64,000 bases of DNA from Paenibacillus sp. J45TS6 (lineage in GTDB: Bacteria > Bacillota > Bacilli > Paenibacillales > Paenibacillaceae), in assembly GCF_018403285.1 (NCBI RefSeq), contig NZ_BOSJ01000009.1, forward strand, positions 1-64,000. The letters are read 5' to 3'. Position numbers and translations under genes: made by a program. Shown in pieces: positions 45,074 to 53,669 of this stretch (positions within the stretch are counted from its first letter, which is position 1; the number at the start of each line of letters is the position of its first letter). The notes beneath the pieces are model-generated. The model had not been told where the DNA came from, ran no database searches, and was given only the letters and a program-made list of their open reading frames with translations.

Positions 45074-46324
45074 TTAAAAGGTACTTGATTCGTCAATGGG
45101 CACTTTCACTTCAATCACAGTTCCTTCATTTGGACTCGATTTGATATCAAATTCACCTTGGAGAATATTCACTCGCTCTTCCATACTGTAAAGACCAACT
45201 CCTTGACGAAGTTCAGAGGTCACCGTAAATCCTACGCCGTAATCGCGAATCAGAAGCTCCGCTAGTCTCGGTTCAACTTTCAGTTTTACTTCAACTACTT
45301 CTGTACGTGAATATTTAGCCGCATTTGTAAGAGCTTCTTGTATAATCCGGTAAAATGCAATTTCATGAGCGGACGGTAACAACTCACTATCCCCTTCAAT
45401 GGTGAGCAACACTTGAATACCAAATTTCTGACCATACAGCCGGACATAGTTACGGAGTGCAGCCACAAGTCCCATATCATCAAGTGCAGAAGGTCTAAGC
45501 TCGACGGATAAATCGCGGATATCTTCAATCGTGTCTCGAATCGACTCCTGCAGCGCATCTAATGGTTTATCGATCACAGACTCCTTTTCCTCTTCTAATA
45601 AAGACTTCATCACTTCTGTCTGAATGAGAATGCTATACAGGGACTGTCCAATCCCATCATGCAGCTCACGAGAGATTCGTTTGCGCTCATTTTCTTGTGC
45701 TGACAGGATAGAGTGAGTAATCATCTTCGCAATTTTGTTTTGTTCTTCCTGCCTTGCTTTTTCCACTTCCTGAAACCGAATGATATTCAGTGGTCCATAC
45801 ATCGGATCTTTATAATGCGATACACTCGCATTCATGGATCTTGTTATCCCTTTTGTAGTCGTCAATTGAACTTCTATATATTGTGTTCCCGGTTCAGTGA
45901 TAAAGCATTTATGATAGGAACACAGCTTATTTAGTCCCGCATAATTGGAACAATGATTACAAAAATTAACCGTAACAGGATCCTGATCCATTTTAAGAAG
46001 TTCCTTTGCTGTCGGATTCATGCGGATGATATTCAATTCACTATCCGTTACCAAAATTCCATCAGGACTATGCTGAAATACATTCGTAAACAATTCCTGT
46101 TCAGAACGAAGCTTATGGCTTTGCCAATTGATCATGAAGAAGAATAACGTCGTAATAAAAAGTACAAATAAAAAAATAGGCAGATCTTCTATCCACCTTC
46201 GATCCACTTCCTGCTCAATGGCACGAATGGCAAGGACTATAATTAACGTCATACTCACCGTGAGAATGCCGTTTTTCACCATGAATTTCATAAAAGCTCT
46301 CGTCTTCTGAGCCGGTGTAGACAT
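45074..46324 (-). CDS. nreB: Oxygen-sensing histidine kinase NreB, membrane-attached form
   Basis: A 416-residue sensor kinase from the ATG at 46324 (or a TTG a few codons earlier). Two N-terminal helices (about residues 15-35 and 47-66) are followed by a PAS domain with four cysteines, C-x2-C-x9-C-x4-C (FCNHC then LCSYHKC), the expected ligands of an oxygen-labile [4Fe-4S] cluster. HisKA_3-type phosphoacceptor ISRELHDGIGQSL, then FYRIIQEALTNAAKYS and RDYGVGF (ATPase). Staphylococcal NreB is cytosolic, so the membrane helices are a difference. First gene of the nre operon behind an FNR site. Confidence 0.92.
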   Translation of the reverse strand: MSTPAQKTRAFMKFMVKNGILTVSMTLIIVLAIRAIEQEVDRRWIEDLPIFLFVLFITTLFFFMINWQSHKLRSEQELFTNVFQHSPDGILVTDSELNIIRMNPTAKELLKMDQDPVTVNFCNHCSNYAGLNKLCSYHKCFITEPGTQYIEVQLTTTKGITRSMNASVSHYKDPMYGPLNIIRFQEVEKARQEEQNKIAKMITHSILSAQENERKRISRELHDGIGQSLYSILIQTEVMKSLLEEEKESVIDKPLDALQESIRDTIEDIRDLSVELRPSALDDMGLVAALRNYVRLYGQKFGIQVLLTIEGDSELLPSAHEIAFYRIIQEALTNAAKYSRTEVVEVKLKVEPRLAELLIRDYGVGFTVTSELRQGVGLYSMEERVNILQGEFDIKSSPNEGTVIEVKVPIDESSTF

Positions 46325-46367
46325 CAAAGACAATCACCCCTTCTAAGTTCTTTGTTGCTTACTTCAA

Positions 46368-46411
46368 ATTCTAACACTCATAATCCCATCATAATTGTGA
46401 TTAATATCACA
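46368..46411 (-). promoter_or_regulatory. FNR-dependent nreB promoter
   Basis: TGTGA-TTAATA-TCACA at 46396-46411 is a perfect FNR palindrome. A TAGAAT -10 (minus strand, 46368-46373) gives a start near 46361, placing the site centre at about -42, the class II position. It is the only recognised control element before nreB. Confidence 0.75.
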
Positions 46412-46475
46412 ACGCGTAGGGGTATACATGTAACAATCGCGTTCAATTCCATAAGGGTATCCTGATTTAGAATAG

Positions 46476-46512
46476 AAAAGGAACCTCATCTATAATAGAT
46501 AAGATTCCTTTT
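46476..46512 (-). terminator. Long terminator hairpin after the 46538-47092 gene
   Basis: An 18-bp stem, arms 46476-46493 and 46495-46512 (AAAAGGAACCTCATCTAT with its complement, two G-U), ending in TTTTC on the minus strand. It also isolates the nre promoter region. Confidence 0.75.
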
Positions 46513-46537
46513 GTGCCCTTATTTTATTTTTAAATAG

Positions 46538-47092
46538 TTAATGTAAAATGTAACCGTCCAGATAATCTTTCATTAGATGATTCGATATACGGAGTGCCTC
46601 CGCTCGATCTGAAGCAGGAACGGAGATCATAAGTCCATCGTCTCCGCTCCAATTCCCCCCTTGGTTACCTTCTGCTGAATATCGATCCATCACCGTAATT
46701 GTTACCTCACGAAAGGAACGATTCACAAAGATGGTTCCATACAAAAAATGGCTAATCCCTTCATCTTCATTATATTGATATAGCATAATCCCACTAAGGT
46801 CTTTTCCCAAATTAATCTCTAGTTGTCTTTGATTCTCCGGAACAGGTATTTCTTCGCCTTCAATTGTGATCGTTCCAACGAATCTTTTATTTCCTGTAAG
46901 GCTTGTATATACGGTGCCTTTCATATCTATGGCTATAGACTTTTCCTCTCCAATATGTTCCTCACCTAGTCTATACTTTATTCCTTGGGCATGTAAGTGG
47001 GTGGTCTGAGGGTATATGGATATCAGGGTGAAGGCGAGGAAGGCTATACTAATAATAAGGATCGATAAGCCTATTTTTTTCTTCAATACCAT
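46538..47092 (-). CDS. Exported or membrane-anchored protein of unknown function
   Basis: About 184 residues, beginning with a hydrophobic helix (KKKIGLSILIISIAFLAF). An extracellular beta-rich domain follows with GTVYTSLTGNKRFVGTITI, FLYGTIFVNRSFREVTITV and a C-terminal NHLMKDYLDGYIL. The AAGGAG lies too close to the ATG at 47092 and suits a TTG at 47086, so either start is possible. No family recognised. It is followed by a strong terminator. Confidence 0.55.
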   Translation of the reverse strand: MVLKKKIGLSILIISIAFLAFTLISIYPQTTHLHAQGIKYRLGEEHIGEEKSIAIDMKGTVYTSLTGNKRFVGTITIEGEEIPVPENQRQLEINLGKDLSGIMLYQYNEDEGISHFLYGTIFVNRSFREVTITVMDRYSAEGNQGGNWSGDDGLMISVPASDRAEALRISNHLMKDYLDGYILH

Positions 47093-47173
47093 TCTCCTTA
47101 ATCCTCTTATTCCGGCCGCATCATAAAGCGGAGTCAATATGGTTCCTCATGAACGTGCTGGCAGGATCATTAT

Positions 47174-47620
47174 TTAATGTTTAGACACTAAATCCCTTAA
47201 TTTGTTGGCATGGTCCACTGATATTTCATATCCCTGACTTGTATTCTCCTGATTCACCAGTAATCCCTTTACCGTTCGACGTGATCCTAAAGATAGATGA
47301 TAATTTGTAGTTACATCGTTTGAGTAGAAAATGGTCATATTATATTCTGCACTGTAATCCAGTTCTCCCAGATTCTCTACTGCCGTATTTATTGCTTCTT
47401 CAAATAGCTTAATTGATTCCTCATCATTAAAGGATTGATTCTCACACTTCACTTCTGATATTGGAGTGTTGCATTCTAGCTCTATAGAGGTAATGGAGGT
47501 AATGGAGGTAATGGAGGTAATGGAGGTAATGGCATCCTTCGGCTCGGTCTTCGTACAGCCTGTAATAAACATGAGAACTATTGCGATAGCTACCACGCAT
47601 CTTATATTAATTAGACTCAC
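47174..47620 (-). CDS. Lipoprotein with a TSI tandem-repeat linker
   Basis: A 148-residue lipoprotein. FITGC around residues 18-22 is the lipobox, followed by KTEPKDA and five repeats of Thr-Ser-Ile encoded by a 9-base tandem repeat. The remaining 100 residues form a small domain of unknown family. The repeat sits in the linker between the lipid anchor and the domain. It follows, and slightly overlaps, the histidine phosphatase fragment. Confidence 0.6.
   Translation of the reverse strand: MSLINIRCVVAIAIVLMFITGCTKTEPKDAITSITSITSITSITSIELECNTPISEVKCENQSFNDEESIKLFEEAINTAVENLGELDYSAEYNMTIFYSNDVTTNYHLSLGSRRTVKGLLVNQENTSQGYEISVDHANKLRDLVSKH
47487..47531 (+). repeat. 9-bp tandem repeat, five copies of GAGGTAATG
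   Basis: Five identical GAGGTAATG units in direct tandem within the lipoprotein gene. Nine bases is a multiple of three, so copy-number change keeps the frame and only alters linker length. Confidence 0.9.
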
Positions 47621-47885
47621 ACCTTTCCGTATCCAGATGAGTAATACAATTATATAACTTACAATCCCAGCTTAACTCTACTTTATTTAACATCGTTACC
47701 GATGTGTTGTGTAAATGTTCTGATGTATCAAAGTGCGGAATTAATTTTTTTAATGATAAACCAATCAGCGCTCCGTGGCTTACAATCAATACTTTTTTGT
47801 CAGGATGCCTTTCTGAAAGATCCATAAAACATCCGACACCTCTTGAAATAATGTCATCATTCGATTCAATACCCGCTATACTTTT
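47607..47885 (-). pseudogene. C-terminal fragment of a histidine phosphatase
   Basis: Codons from about 47885 read KSIAGIESNDDIISRG, then DLSERHPDKKVLIVSHGALIGLSL, the second half of a phosphoglycerate-mutase-like enzyme with its C-terminal catalytic His. The N-terminal RHG half is absent. The upstream gene's stop (47886-47888) directly abuts the fragment, marking a deletion junction. Probably nonfunctional. Confidence 0.75.
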
Positions 47886-48458
47886 TTATTTGGTATCCGT
47901 TCCCCATATTTTTTCTACAAAAGCAGCTTCCTCTTCTGGCGTCATGATCCCTTTTGCTTTACCAATATTCCCATTCTCTAGTTTCCAGAAATAATTATGA
48001 TCTTTATCGATCTCCGAAAAATCTCCAGCCTGCCATTTCATCGCGATCTTGAGCATGTTTTCGTATAAATCCCAATCGGTTCCTTTGGTTTCGATGACTT
48101 TAATAATCTGTTCGATCCGTTCAGGAGTCATTTGAATCGAGTTCCATTTATCCGAAGCAACCACTTTCTGATGTGTCATATCATGCATCACTCGAACAAC
48201 ACTTGACTTCATAACATATACATCATCTTTTAAGGCAAGAGCCATTGCTAAATCAATTTCTTCATCCGTATCGGTCGTTTTAATTTCTCCGATCACGCTT
48301 AATGACTCGCCGGGTTTTAATGTCTTTTTGACCGCTCCGACATCTTCTTTTATGGATTGAGTTGTATTGTAATTAACAATATAATAAACAGCTAGGGTGG
48401 CTGTTATGACTATAAATACAGATAATATGGAAATGGTAATCTTTTTCTTAGTAGACAT
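47886..48458 (-). CDS. DUF6241-like membrane-anchored protein
   Basis: A 190-residue protein with one N-terminal membrane helix (residues 7-29). An extracellular domain follows with VVRVMHDMTHQKVVASDKW, MTPERIEQIIKVIE and FSEIDKDHNYFWKLENGNIGKAKGIMTPEEEAAFVEKIWG, resembling DUF6241 proteins of Bacillales. Role unknown. It abuts a histidine phosphatase remnant at its 3' end. Confidence 0.65.
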   Translation of the reverse strand: MSTKKKITISILSVFIVITATLAVYYIVNYNTTQSIKEDVGAVKKTLKPGESLSVIGEIKTTDTDEEIDLAMALALKDDVYVMKSSVVRVMHDMTHQKVVASDKWNSIQMTPERIEQIIKVIETKGTDWDLYENMLKIAMKWQAGDFSEIDKDHNYFWKLENGNIGKAKGIMTPEEEAAFVEKIWGTDTK

Positions 48459-48790
48459 CTATAATTCCCTCCATTGCTCGCTTTTGTCCAAATCAAAGTC
48501 TATGTCTCACCTGCAGTAGCTATGGATCGTTAAAATAAATTAATGGCTAAATTCTTATTTTTTAATTCCTCCTATATTTTAAATAATTTTCTAGCTACAT
48601 TAATACAGACGTTTTCAACTAAGGAATGTTTCATGGGAACAAAAAAAGCCCCAGTTTCCCAGGGAATCTAGAGCCTATGAAGGCGATCAACCATCTATTG
48701 AAAAATTATTTTTTAGATCTGATATACGATCTCTTTCGAAAATCAAACTAATTCGCTTTTTGATGGTTCAAACAATCTAAAAACAGCTGA

Positions 48791-49003
48791 AATTTCGGTT
48801 TTAATGATTTTGATGATTTAAGTAGCGCTAACTGCACTATATCTATTGATCAAGAACTTAAGCCCGATGGAGATTATCTTGTTGGCGAGGGTGGCACTGG
48901 TGAACTCCTTATTAAAGGAACAAAATCAACCCAACCCTCACTGGCTAAAGTAAAGGACATCGAAAAAGTCATGAAACTCAGCCAGTGTAGGATGATTGCC
49001 TGA
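48791..49003 (+). pseudogene. Decayed gene remnant; gap 48459-49044
   Basis: A frame without a start reads NFGFNDFDDLSSAN, then LKPDGDYLVGEGGTGELLIKG and KVKDIEKVMKL before a TGA at 49001. Another frame just upstream (SFENQTNSLFDGSNNL) may be its earlier part. It looks like a once-real soluble protein with frameshifts. Nothing else gene-like was seen in this 586-base stretch. Confidence 0.35.
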
Positions 49004-49044
49004 TTCGTCTCCTACAAATCCTTCTTATTCAAAGTTAACCTAAC

Positions 49045-49335
49045 TTACTTTCTTTTTTTACGACGGAAAAGCGAAATTCCTCCGAAACCACTGATAACAG
49101 CGATGTAAAAACCAAAATCATACCACCATCCTGTGTTATAGACTTCATATAATCTGATGTTATCGCTGAATAAACCGAGTATTAATGAGATCGGAGCGAT
49201 CCATCCATGCCATACTCCACTAAAAAATCCCGCAAGATCCTGAGCATTCTTTGCTCCATCCCCAGGCACACACCCCGTCAAAAGAGCTATGATGCTGAAT
49301 AACATCGCCATAAAGAGAAAATGTCTTGTTTTCAT
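49045..49335 (-). CDS. Small lipoprotein/membrane protein
   Basis: A 96-residue protein starting MKTRHFLFMAMLFSIIALL with lipobox LLTGC. Hydrophobic stretches around FFSGVWHGWIAPISLILGLF and FGFYIAVISGFGGISLF follow, then a KKRK tail. The ATG at 49335 is preferred with AAGG upstream over a GTG nine bases earlier. A short membrane lipoprotein of unknown family; the composition suggests it stays in the membrane. Confidence 0.6.
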   Translation of the reverse strand: MKTRHFLFMAMLFSIIALLTGCVPGDGAKNAQDLAGFFSGVWHGWIAPISLILGLFSDNIRLYEVYNTGWWYDFGFYIAVISGFGGISLFRRKKRK

Positions 49336-49641
49336 ATTCATCACCTTCTTCCTGATTATTATATTCTACCCTCAATCTATGTAAATGTTATATAGTCTAT
49401 GATGTTTTGGTACTGAATATTATTCCATAATTATACATATTATATCCTTGTGACGATAGCCATTTGAGCAAACAAGACGTTAGATTATAGTAATCTCATA
49501 CACTACTATTTACTAATGAATTGTATATCAAAAATTTCTACTTACACTTTTTCAATGACTGTGATATGATTTCCAAGGCTAATCAGAATGGTGACCCCAC
49601 TGATTGGCCTATTTCACATGTATATTTTACTGGAGGCAACT

Positions 49642-50256
49642 ATGACATCACAAGAAAAACAATCAGTACAAATCGTTACAGCAGATCCAAGCGGAATCGG
49701 CCTATTTGGCTTAGCAATCGTAACGCTTGTCGCATCTTCGCAGAAGCTTGGTCTCACAACAGGACTTAGTTACGTGATTCCTTGGGCTATTTTCCTTGGT
49801 GCAATCGCCCAGATCTTCGCTGCTGTTCAAGACGCAAAGCATAATAATACATTTGGAATGACGGCATTCGGTGCCTATGGCTTCTTCTGGCTCGGAGTAG
49901 CGAGCAGCTGGTTAATGAAGATGGGCGCATTTGGTCCGATTTTGGCCGCTGACATAGATGGGAAACAGCTCGGCTTCGCCTTTCTAGGTTATTTGATATT
50001 CACACTGTTCATGACGATCGGTGCTATGGAAACCAATAAAGTACTGTTCATTATATTTGTGTTAATTGATTTTCTTTTCTTAGGATTAACACTCGACGCA
50101 TTTGGAGTTGCACCTCATGTATTCCATACCATGGCAGCCTATGCGGAAATGAGTATTTCTATCGTGTCCCTATATGGTTGCGGCGCATCTGTTCTTAACG
50201 CACATTTCGGACGCCGTTTCCTTCCGATTGGCGCGCCATTCGGCATTTTTAAATAA
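49642..50256 (+). CDS. satP: Acetate-uptake transporter of the SatP/YaaH family
   Basis: A 204-residue protein with six hydrophobic segments, starting MTSQEKQSVQIVTADPSGIGLFGL (the DPSGIGLFGL replaces the NPAPLGL motif), and including NTFGMTAFGAYGFFW and a C-terminal region typical of the GPR1/FUN34/YaaH family. Family members transport acetate or succinate in symport with protons. GGAGG precedes the ATG at 49642. Monocistronic, followed by a terminator. The 297 bases before it show no clear regulator site. Confidence 0.85.
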   Translation: MTSQEKQSVQIVTADPSGIGLFGLAIVTLVASSQKLGLTTGLSYVIPWAIFLGAIAQIFAAVQDAKHNNTFGMTAFGAYGFFWLGVASSWLMKMGAFGPILAADIDGKQLGFAFLGYLIFTLFMTIGAMETNKVLFIIFVLIDFLFLGLTLDAFGVAPHVFHTMAAYAEMSISIVSLYGCGASVLNAHFGRRFLPIGAPFGIFK

Positions 50257-50283
50257 ATTGCTGTCTAGGTAACTAGATAATAC

Positions 50284-50328
50284 AAAAAGCTCTGATAGAT
50301 CAATCTATTGATCATATCAGGGCTTTTT
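50284..50328 (+). terminator. Terminator of the satP-like gene
   Basis: AAGCTCTGATA pairs with TATCAGGGCTT (G-U allowed), with an inner GATCAA/TTGATC stem, then a run of seven T. Confidence 0.85.
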
Positions 50329-50539
50329 TTCACCGATTCAAAAACTATTTATTGTATAACCGTTTTGTACCAACGAGAGATAATAAGTTACAAGTATAAT
50401 AATGAATATATTTTCCATTATCGAAAGGAGTGATGTGATATGAAGAAGATTATCCTTACTATGGTGGTTGTTACGGAGAAAACACATTTATAGTCACAGA
50501 GGAATTCCTCTGTGATATCAAAACTACGGAGGAATTTAT

Positions 50540-50986
50540 GTGAGTATTGAGCTAAAACCAGTATCAATTGACAACTGGTACGACTGTACCAAGTTACATG
50601 TAAAGCAAGAACAAATTAGCATTTTTCCTGCCCCTATTGTTTACTGGATTGCAGAATCTAAATATGTTGATGATTTTGAGCTGCGAGGGGTATATTCCGG
50701 GGCATTACTAGTCGGATTTATTGTTTTTTGTAAAAGCCCTGATGAGGATGGTAACCACTGGATACCTGCACTTATGATTGATCAGAATCATCAAGGCAAT
50801 GGTTATGCCAAAGCAGCAATGAAAAAGTTGATTCATCTTATGAAGCAAAATGGCTGTAAGAAATTAATGATCGGACACAGACCCGATAACTTTATTGCTG
50901 GGAACCTTTATGAATCTTTAGGGTTTCATAGGGTTAGCGAAGAAATAAGCGACGGTGAGATCATTCGTTTTCTACAACTTAATTAA
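50540..50986 (+). CDS. GNAT N-acetyltransferase, GTG start
   Basis: A 148-residue acetyltransferase. It has VGFIVFCKSPDEDG, the acetyl-CoA loop DQNHQGNGYAKAAM and a C-terminal NLYESLGFHRV. GGAGG lies before GTG at 50540 and there is no better start. Substrate unknown. Upstream, 50329-50539, one strong AAAGGAG sits before an 18-codon frame (50440-50493) that I do not annotate as a gene. Confidence 0.85.
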   Translation: MSIELKPVSIDNWYDCTKLHVKQEQISIFPAPIVYWIAESKYVDDFELRGVYSGALLVGFIVFCKSPDEDGNHWIPALMIDQNHQGNGYAKAAMKKLIHLMKQNGCKKLMIGHRPDNFIAGNLYESLGFHRVSEEISDGEIIRFLQLN

Positions 50987-51034
50987 ACGGTACCTATAGT
51001 AAATAATACTGGGTGTCAGTAAAAGAAACCTATT

Positions 51035-51092
51035 GTTGCGCTAACGAGGAACGATAACAAAAGACAGGAGCCGGATTTCGGCTCCTGTCTTC
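51035..51092 (+). repeat. Family-1 repeat, copy G, with 13-bp hairpin
   Basis: TTGCGCTAACG...CGATAACAA, then a perfect 13-bp stem, AAGACAGGAGCCG with CGGCTCCTGTCTT, and a 5-base loop. It lies between convergent genes and probably acts as a terminator. Confidence 0.65.
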
Positions 51093-51114
51093 AACTAATG
51101 TGCTCTAAAACTGA

Positions 51115-51738
51115 CTATTCATTTTCGCTAACGATACGCTTGATTTCTTCTTTAAATGAAATTAAATCTTGTCCAGCTACCATTGCGTTGGTCTTCTCTT
51201 GTTGATTTACAGAGAATACTTGATCGCCTTGAATTTCATATTTCCCCTGATACTCGCCAGCAACATAATAGAGAGGTCCGACCTCAGCCTTCTGTCCTGC
51301 CTTTAAAAATAATATGTATTTTTCATCTGGCTTCATAAGTGGGTTATCTCGCTGAATAGTAAGATCACCCGTTTTTTCCCTTGCCTCTTCCACACCAACT
51401 TGTTTTAGAATAATTTCCTTCTCTTCACCGTTGCCTTTTAACAGGTCTATAATTGTAGCATTATACAACGTAGAATCTTTTTCCACATCTTCGCTATGGA
51501 TATCTTTTATCTTAACTTCAGCAATTACATCTGAGGCTGCTTCGAGTTCTTCTAAGCTTTCATATGAATATGCCAAGCTGCCTGAAGAACCTCCAAAAAC
51601 AGCCTGAGAATTAGGATCGCTTCTTGTTATGGATATTTGTTCAGTTGCCGAAACATTTTTTTCTCGAGGAGCGAAAGAACATCCTGCAAGAAATACAACC
51701 GTTGCCATCGAACCAACTATTACTTTTACGCATTTCAA
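51115..51738 (-). CDS. Lipoprotein of unknown function
   Basis: A 207-residue lipoprotein with lipobox FLAGC at residues 16-20. The mature domain has SLEELEAASDVIAEVKIKDI, LLKGNGEEKEIILKQ and KPDEKYILFLKAG. This resembles a secreted/anchored family also represented at 59738-60349 (similar VGYATEDF and EKFTV... order), suggesting paralogues. Function unknown. Confidence 0.6.
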   Translation of the reverse strand: MKCVKVIVGSMATVVFLAGCSFAPREKNVSATEQISITRSDPNSQAVFGGSSGSLAYSYESLEELEAASDVIAEVKIKDIHSEDVEKDSTLYNATIIDLLKGNGEEKEIILKQVGVEEAREKTGDLTIQRDNPLMKPDEKYILFLKAGQKAEVGPLYYVAGEYQGKYEIQGDQVFSVNQQEKTNAMVAGQDLISFKEEIKRIVSENE

Positions 51739-51797
51739 TTTTATCTCCTCACTTTCATAATTCTAATTGATTCATCCTTGTAAAAGGTTGTCATATT

Positions 51798-51929
51798 TCA
51801 ATAATCAACAACCTCAAGCCTCTCAGCAAACAGAAACTCGGCAATTACTAAATCTTCTTGAACTTGACCAATTAATCTCACGGATTTAGCCTCCATAAAC
51901 TTAGATTGTACAGCATTTATTCTCTGCAT
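51798..51929 (-). CDS. Small ORF coupled to the DUF6508-like gene
   Basis: A 43-residue frame, MQRINAVQSKFMEAKSVRLI and onwards to ERLEVVDY. Its ATG overlaps the TAA of the upstream gene as TAATG, the classic coupling arrangement. No motif recognised. It might be a small partner protein or a decayed domain. Confidence 0.35.
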   Translation of the reverse strand: MQRINAVQSKFMEAKSVRLIGQVQEDLVIAEFLFAERLEVVDY

Positions 51930-52303
51930 TACTCACTAATCAGTTCTCGAAGTCTTAATAAGATATTAGTAACATGTCCTTTTAGTATCACATCAATAAA
52001 AAGACCCTCATTAAACCGATCTCCTCGAATATAACTAGTCATTAATTTCCTAAGGGTTTCTAAATCTGCATCCCTAATTTTATCTTGTACATTATTATTC
52101 ACATTTTTAAATTCATCATTTTCAGAAATCCACTGAACCCAATCAAAAACGAGTAGAAATTCGGTATCATATAGTTCTTTTCTAAATTGACTTACTTCTG
52201 GGCTTTCTATCCTCCAACCCTTGCTCTCACTAAAAAAGACACTACGGTCATTCTGAAAGAACTCAAGATAGTTTGTTAATCTCTTTATTTGTAATACATC
52301 CAT
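51929..52303 (-). CDS. DUF6508-like protein
   Basis: A 124-residue soluble, mostly helical protein: LTNYLEFFQNDRS, VFDWVQWISENDEF and a C-terminal GHVTNILLRLRELISE. The order of the aromatic and acidic motifs fits the DUF6508 family, whose function is unknown. It is separated from the next gene upstream by about 190 bases. Confidence 0.55.
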   Translation of the reverse strand: MDVLQIKRLTNYLEFFQNDRSVFFSESKGWRIESPEVSQFRKELYDTEFLLVFDWVQWISENDEFKNVNNNVQDKIRDADLETLRKLMTSYIRGDRFNEGLFIDVILKGHVTNILLRLRELISE

Positions 52304-52494
52304 TTTCGAACTACCTGCTCCATTCTATAAATAAAATTTGATTTACTAATGAGGGCGTACATCACAGCATTAAACAGCATTAAACAACGAAAACAATGGA
52401 GATTTTAAACATGATTGCTTATCTAAGCATTATTGTTTAAACTTAACACCGAATAGATAATTTAACACTATTTGGAAAGGATTAAGAGTGGTTT

Positions 52495-52887
52495 ATGGAA
52501 AAATCCAAGAAAGAATTTATCCTTAATACTTTTATCATATCGATGGTTCTGTCTTTGATTTCGGGCTGGATTGGAGCAAAAATAGTTGTAAACCATTCGG
52601 AATTAAGCAATAGAGGGGATTGGGCTGTGCCCTTTTTTGTTCTTTTCCTTATCTTATATGCCTTTAATCTTGTGATGAGTATCGTTAACTATGTAATTGC
52701 GATAATGGTTAACAACTTCATTTTACGTTTGCTCATATTTAATATTTTAGGTTTAATCATCGCTGTCATCGCATGGGTTTCCAAAGGTGGGAGTGTTTAT
52801 TTAGCAACTTTCATTTATTCAACTTTTATTGTGTTTTCTATTGTGGCTTTAGTGATCAACCAGTCAAATGGTAACCCGCAAAAGTAA
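52495..52887 (+). CDS. Membrane protein, four predicted helices
   Basis: A 130-residue protein with hydrophobic segments around residues 10-30, 44-70, 78-98 and 102-120. No family recognised. Its start has only a weak ribosome site (AAGGATTAAG some distance upstream). A terminator hairpin follows 14 bases after the stop. A short direct repeat, ACAGCATTAA twice, lies at about 52365-52384 in the gap before it. Confidence 0.5.
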   Translation: MEKSKKEFILNTFIISMVLSLISGWIGAKIVVNHSELSNRGDWAVPFFVLFLILYAFNLVMSIVNYVIAIMVNNFILRLLIFNILGLIIAVIAWVSKGGSVYLATFIYSTFIVFSIVALVINQSNGNPQK

Positions 52888-52900
52888 CAAGCAGCATATA

Positions 52901-52935
52901 AAAGGAGTTCTAGAGAATTTCTAGAACTCCTTTTT
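52901..52935. terminator. Terminator after 52495-52887
   Basis: AAAGGAGTTCTAGA pairs with TTCTAGAACTCCTTT across a four-base loop, followed by TTTTTG. Confidence 0.85.
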
Positions 52936-53046
52936 GTGAATTGCTTATTTACTTATCATGATTTTACGTATCTGTATCTATCCACTTGTTCGAAAAATAA
53001 TGCTGTACGATCTCATGTAAATACGAGTTAAGTTTGCTCGGCACCT

Positions 53047-53208
53047 TTATTTTTTGCTCTTCTTTGATGCAATCCAGAAGACGAGTATCACAATGGGGAT
53101 AAAGATAAACCATGGAATGTTGATTGTGCTTTGTGTGATTAACGCGAGAAGCATCAATCCGATGACACCAATTATAAGCCAGAGACACCCTCTACCCAGC
53201 GTTTCCAC
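53047..53208 (-). CDS. Small membrane protein
   Basis: A 53-residue protein from the GTG at 53208 (GGAGG upstream) or 60 residues from the ATG at 53229 that lacks a ribosome site. Two hydrophobic segments, GCLWLIIGVIGLMLLALI and NIPWFIFIPIVILVFWIA, and a KKSKK tail. No family recognised. Confidence 0.45.
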   Translation of the reverse strand: METLGRGCLWLIIGVIGLMLLALITQSTINIPWFIFIPIVILVFWIASKKSKK

Positions 53209-53346
53209 GCGTGTAATTCCTCCCTTCATTAATGGGATTGCAATTTCTAGATCAACTACAATAACTGTATGTCATTAGTGAGGTTCACATACCAAGAATA
53301 CAGGGACCTTTATGGACTTGGCCGACTTGGTTATGATCAATATTCT

Positions 53347-53669
53347 CCACGCTTCACACTTTTAAATCCTTTCTCATGAAAATATTTGAGTAGGTTTGCT
53401 CTCCCCGATTTATTCAAATTGGAGTTACTTTAGATGATGTGGAGATCGCTTTGCTCTATAGCATAGTTCACAATGGTATTAGTTACAGAGAATTTCAAAG
53501 TGTTTGGACCCTCTGTAGGACGAAGTTTCTTATAATGCGTATTAATAAATTCAGCATGATTATCCTGATCAATGACAATAGATTGTTGTAATACAGATTC
53601 CAACTCTTTGGCAAAGGTGGTTTTGCCGCTATGCGTTTTTCCAACCGTCATAACCACCAAGCGATCCAT
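53347..53669 (-). pseudogene. P-loop ATPase gene with a premature stop
   Basis: It begins MDRLVVMTVGKTHSGKTTFAKEL with an intact Walker A, then VIDQDNHAEFI. The frame hits TAA at 53430, but beyond it the same frame continues with SNSNLNKSGRANLLKYFHEKGFKSV, typical of the rest of such kinase-like ATPases, before ending at a TGA near 53347. The nonsense codon and the truncated C-terminus make it a pseudogene. Confidence 0.75.

Noticed and set aside
49449-49470. TGTGACGATAG segment as an FNR site for satP
   Set aside because: Only one half-site matches; the second half TCACA is absent.
50440-50493. 18-codon frame behind a strong AAAGGAG
   Set aside because: Too short and without a recognised family; another frame over the same bases is equally open, so it may be a remnant.
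52964-53188. 74-codon minus-strand frame
   Set aside because: Overlaps a better small membrane protein in another frame and crosses a low-complexity region without a ribosome site.
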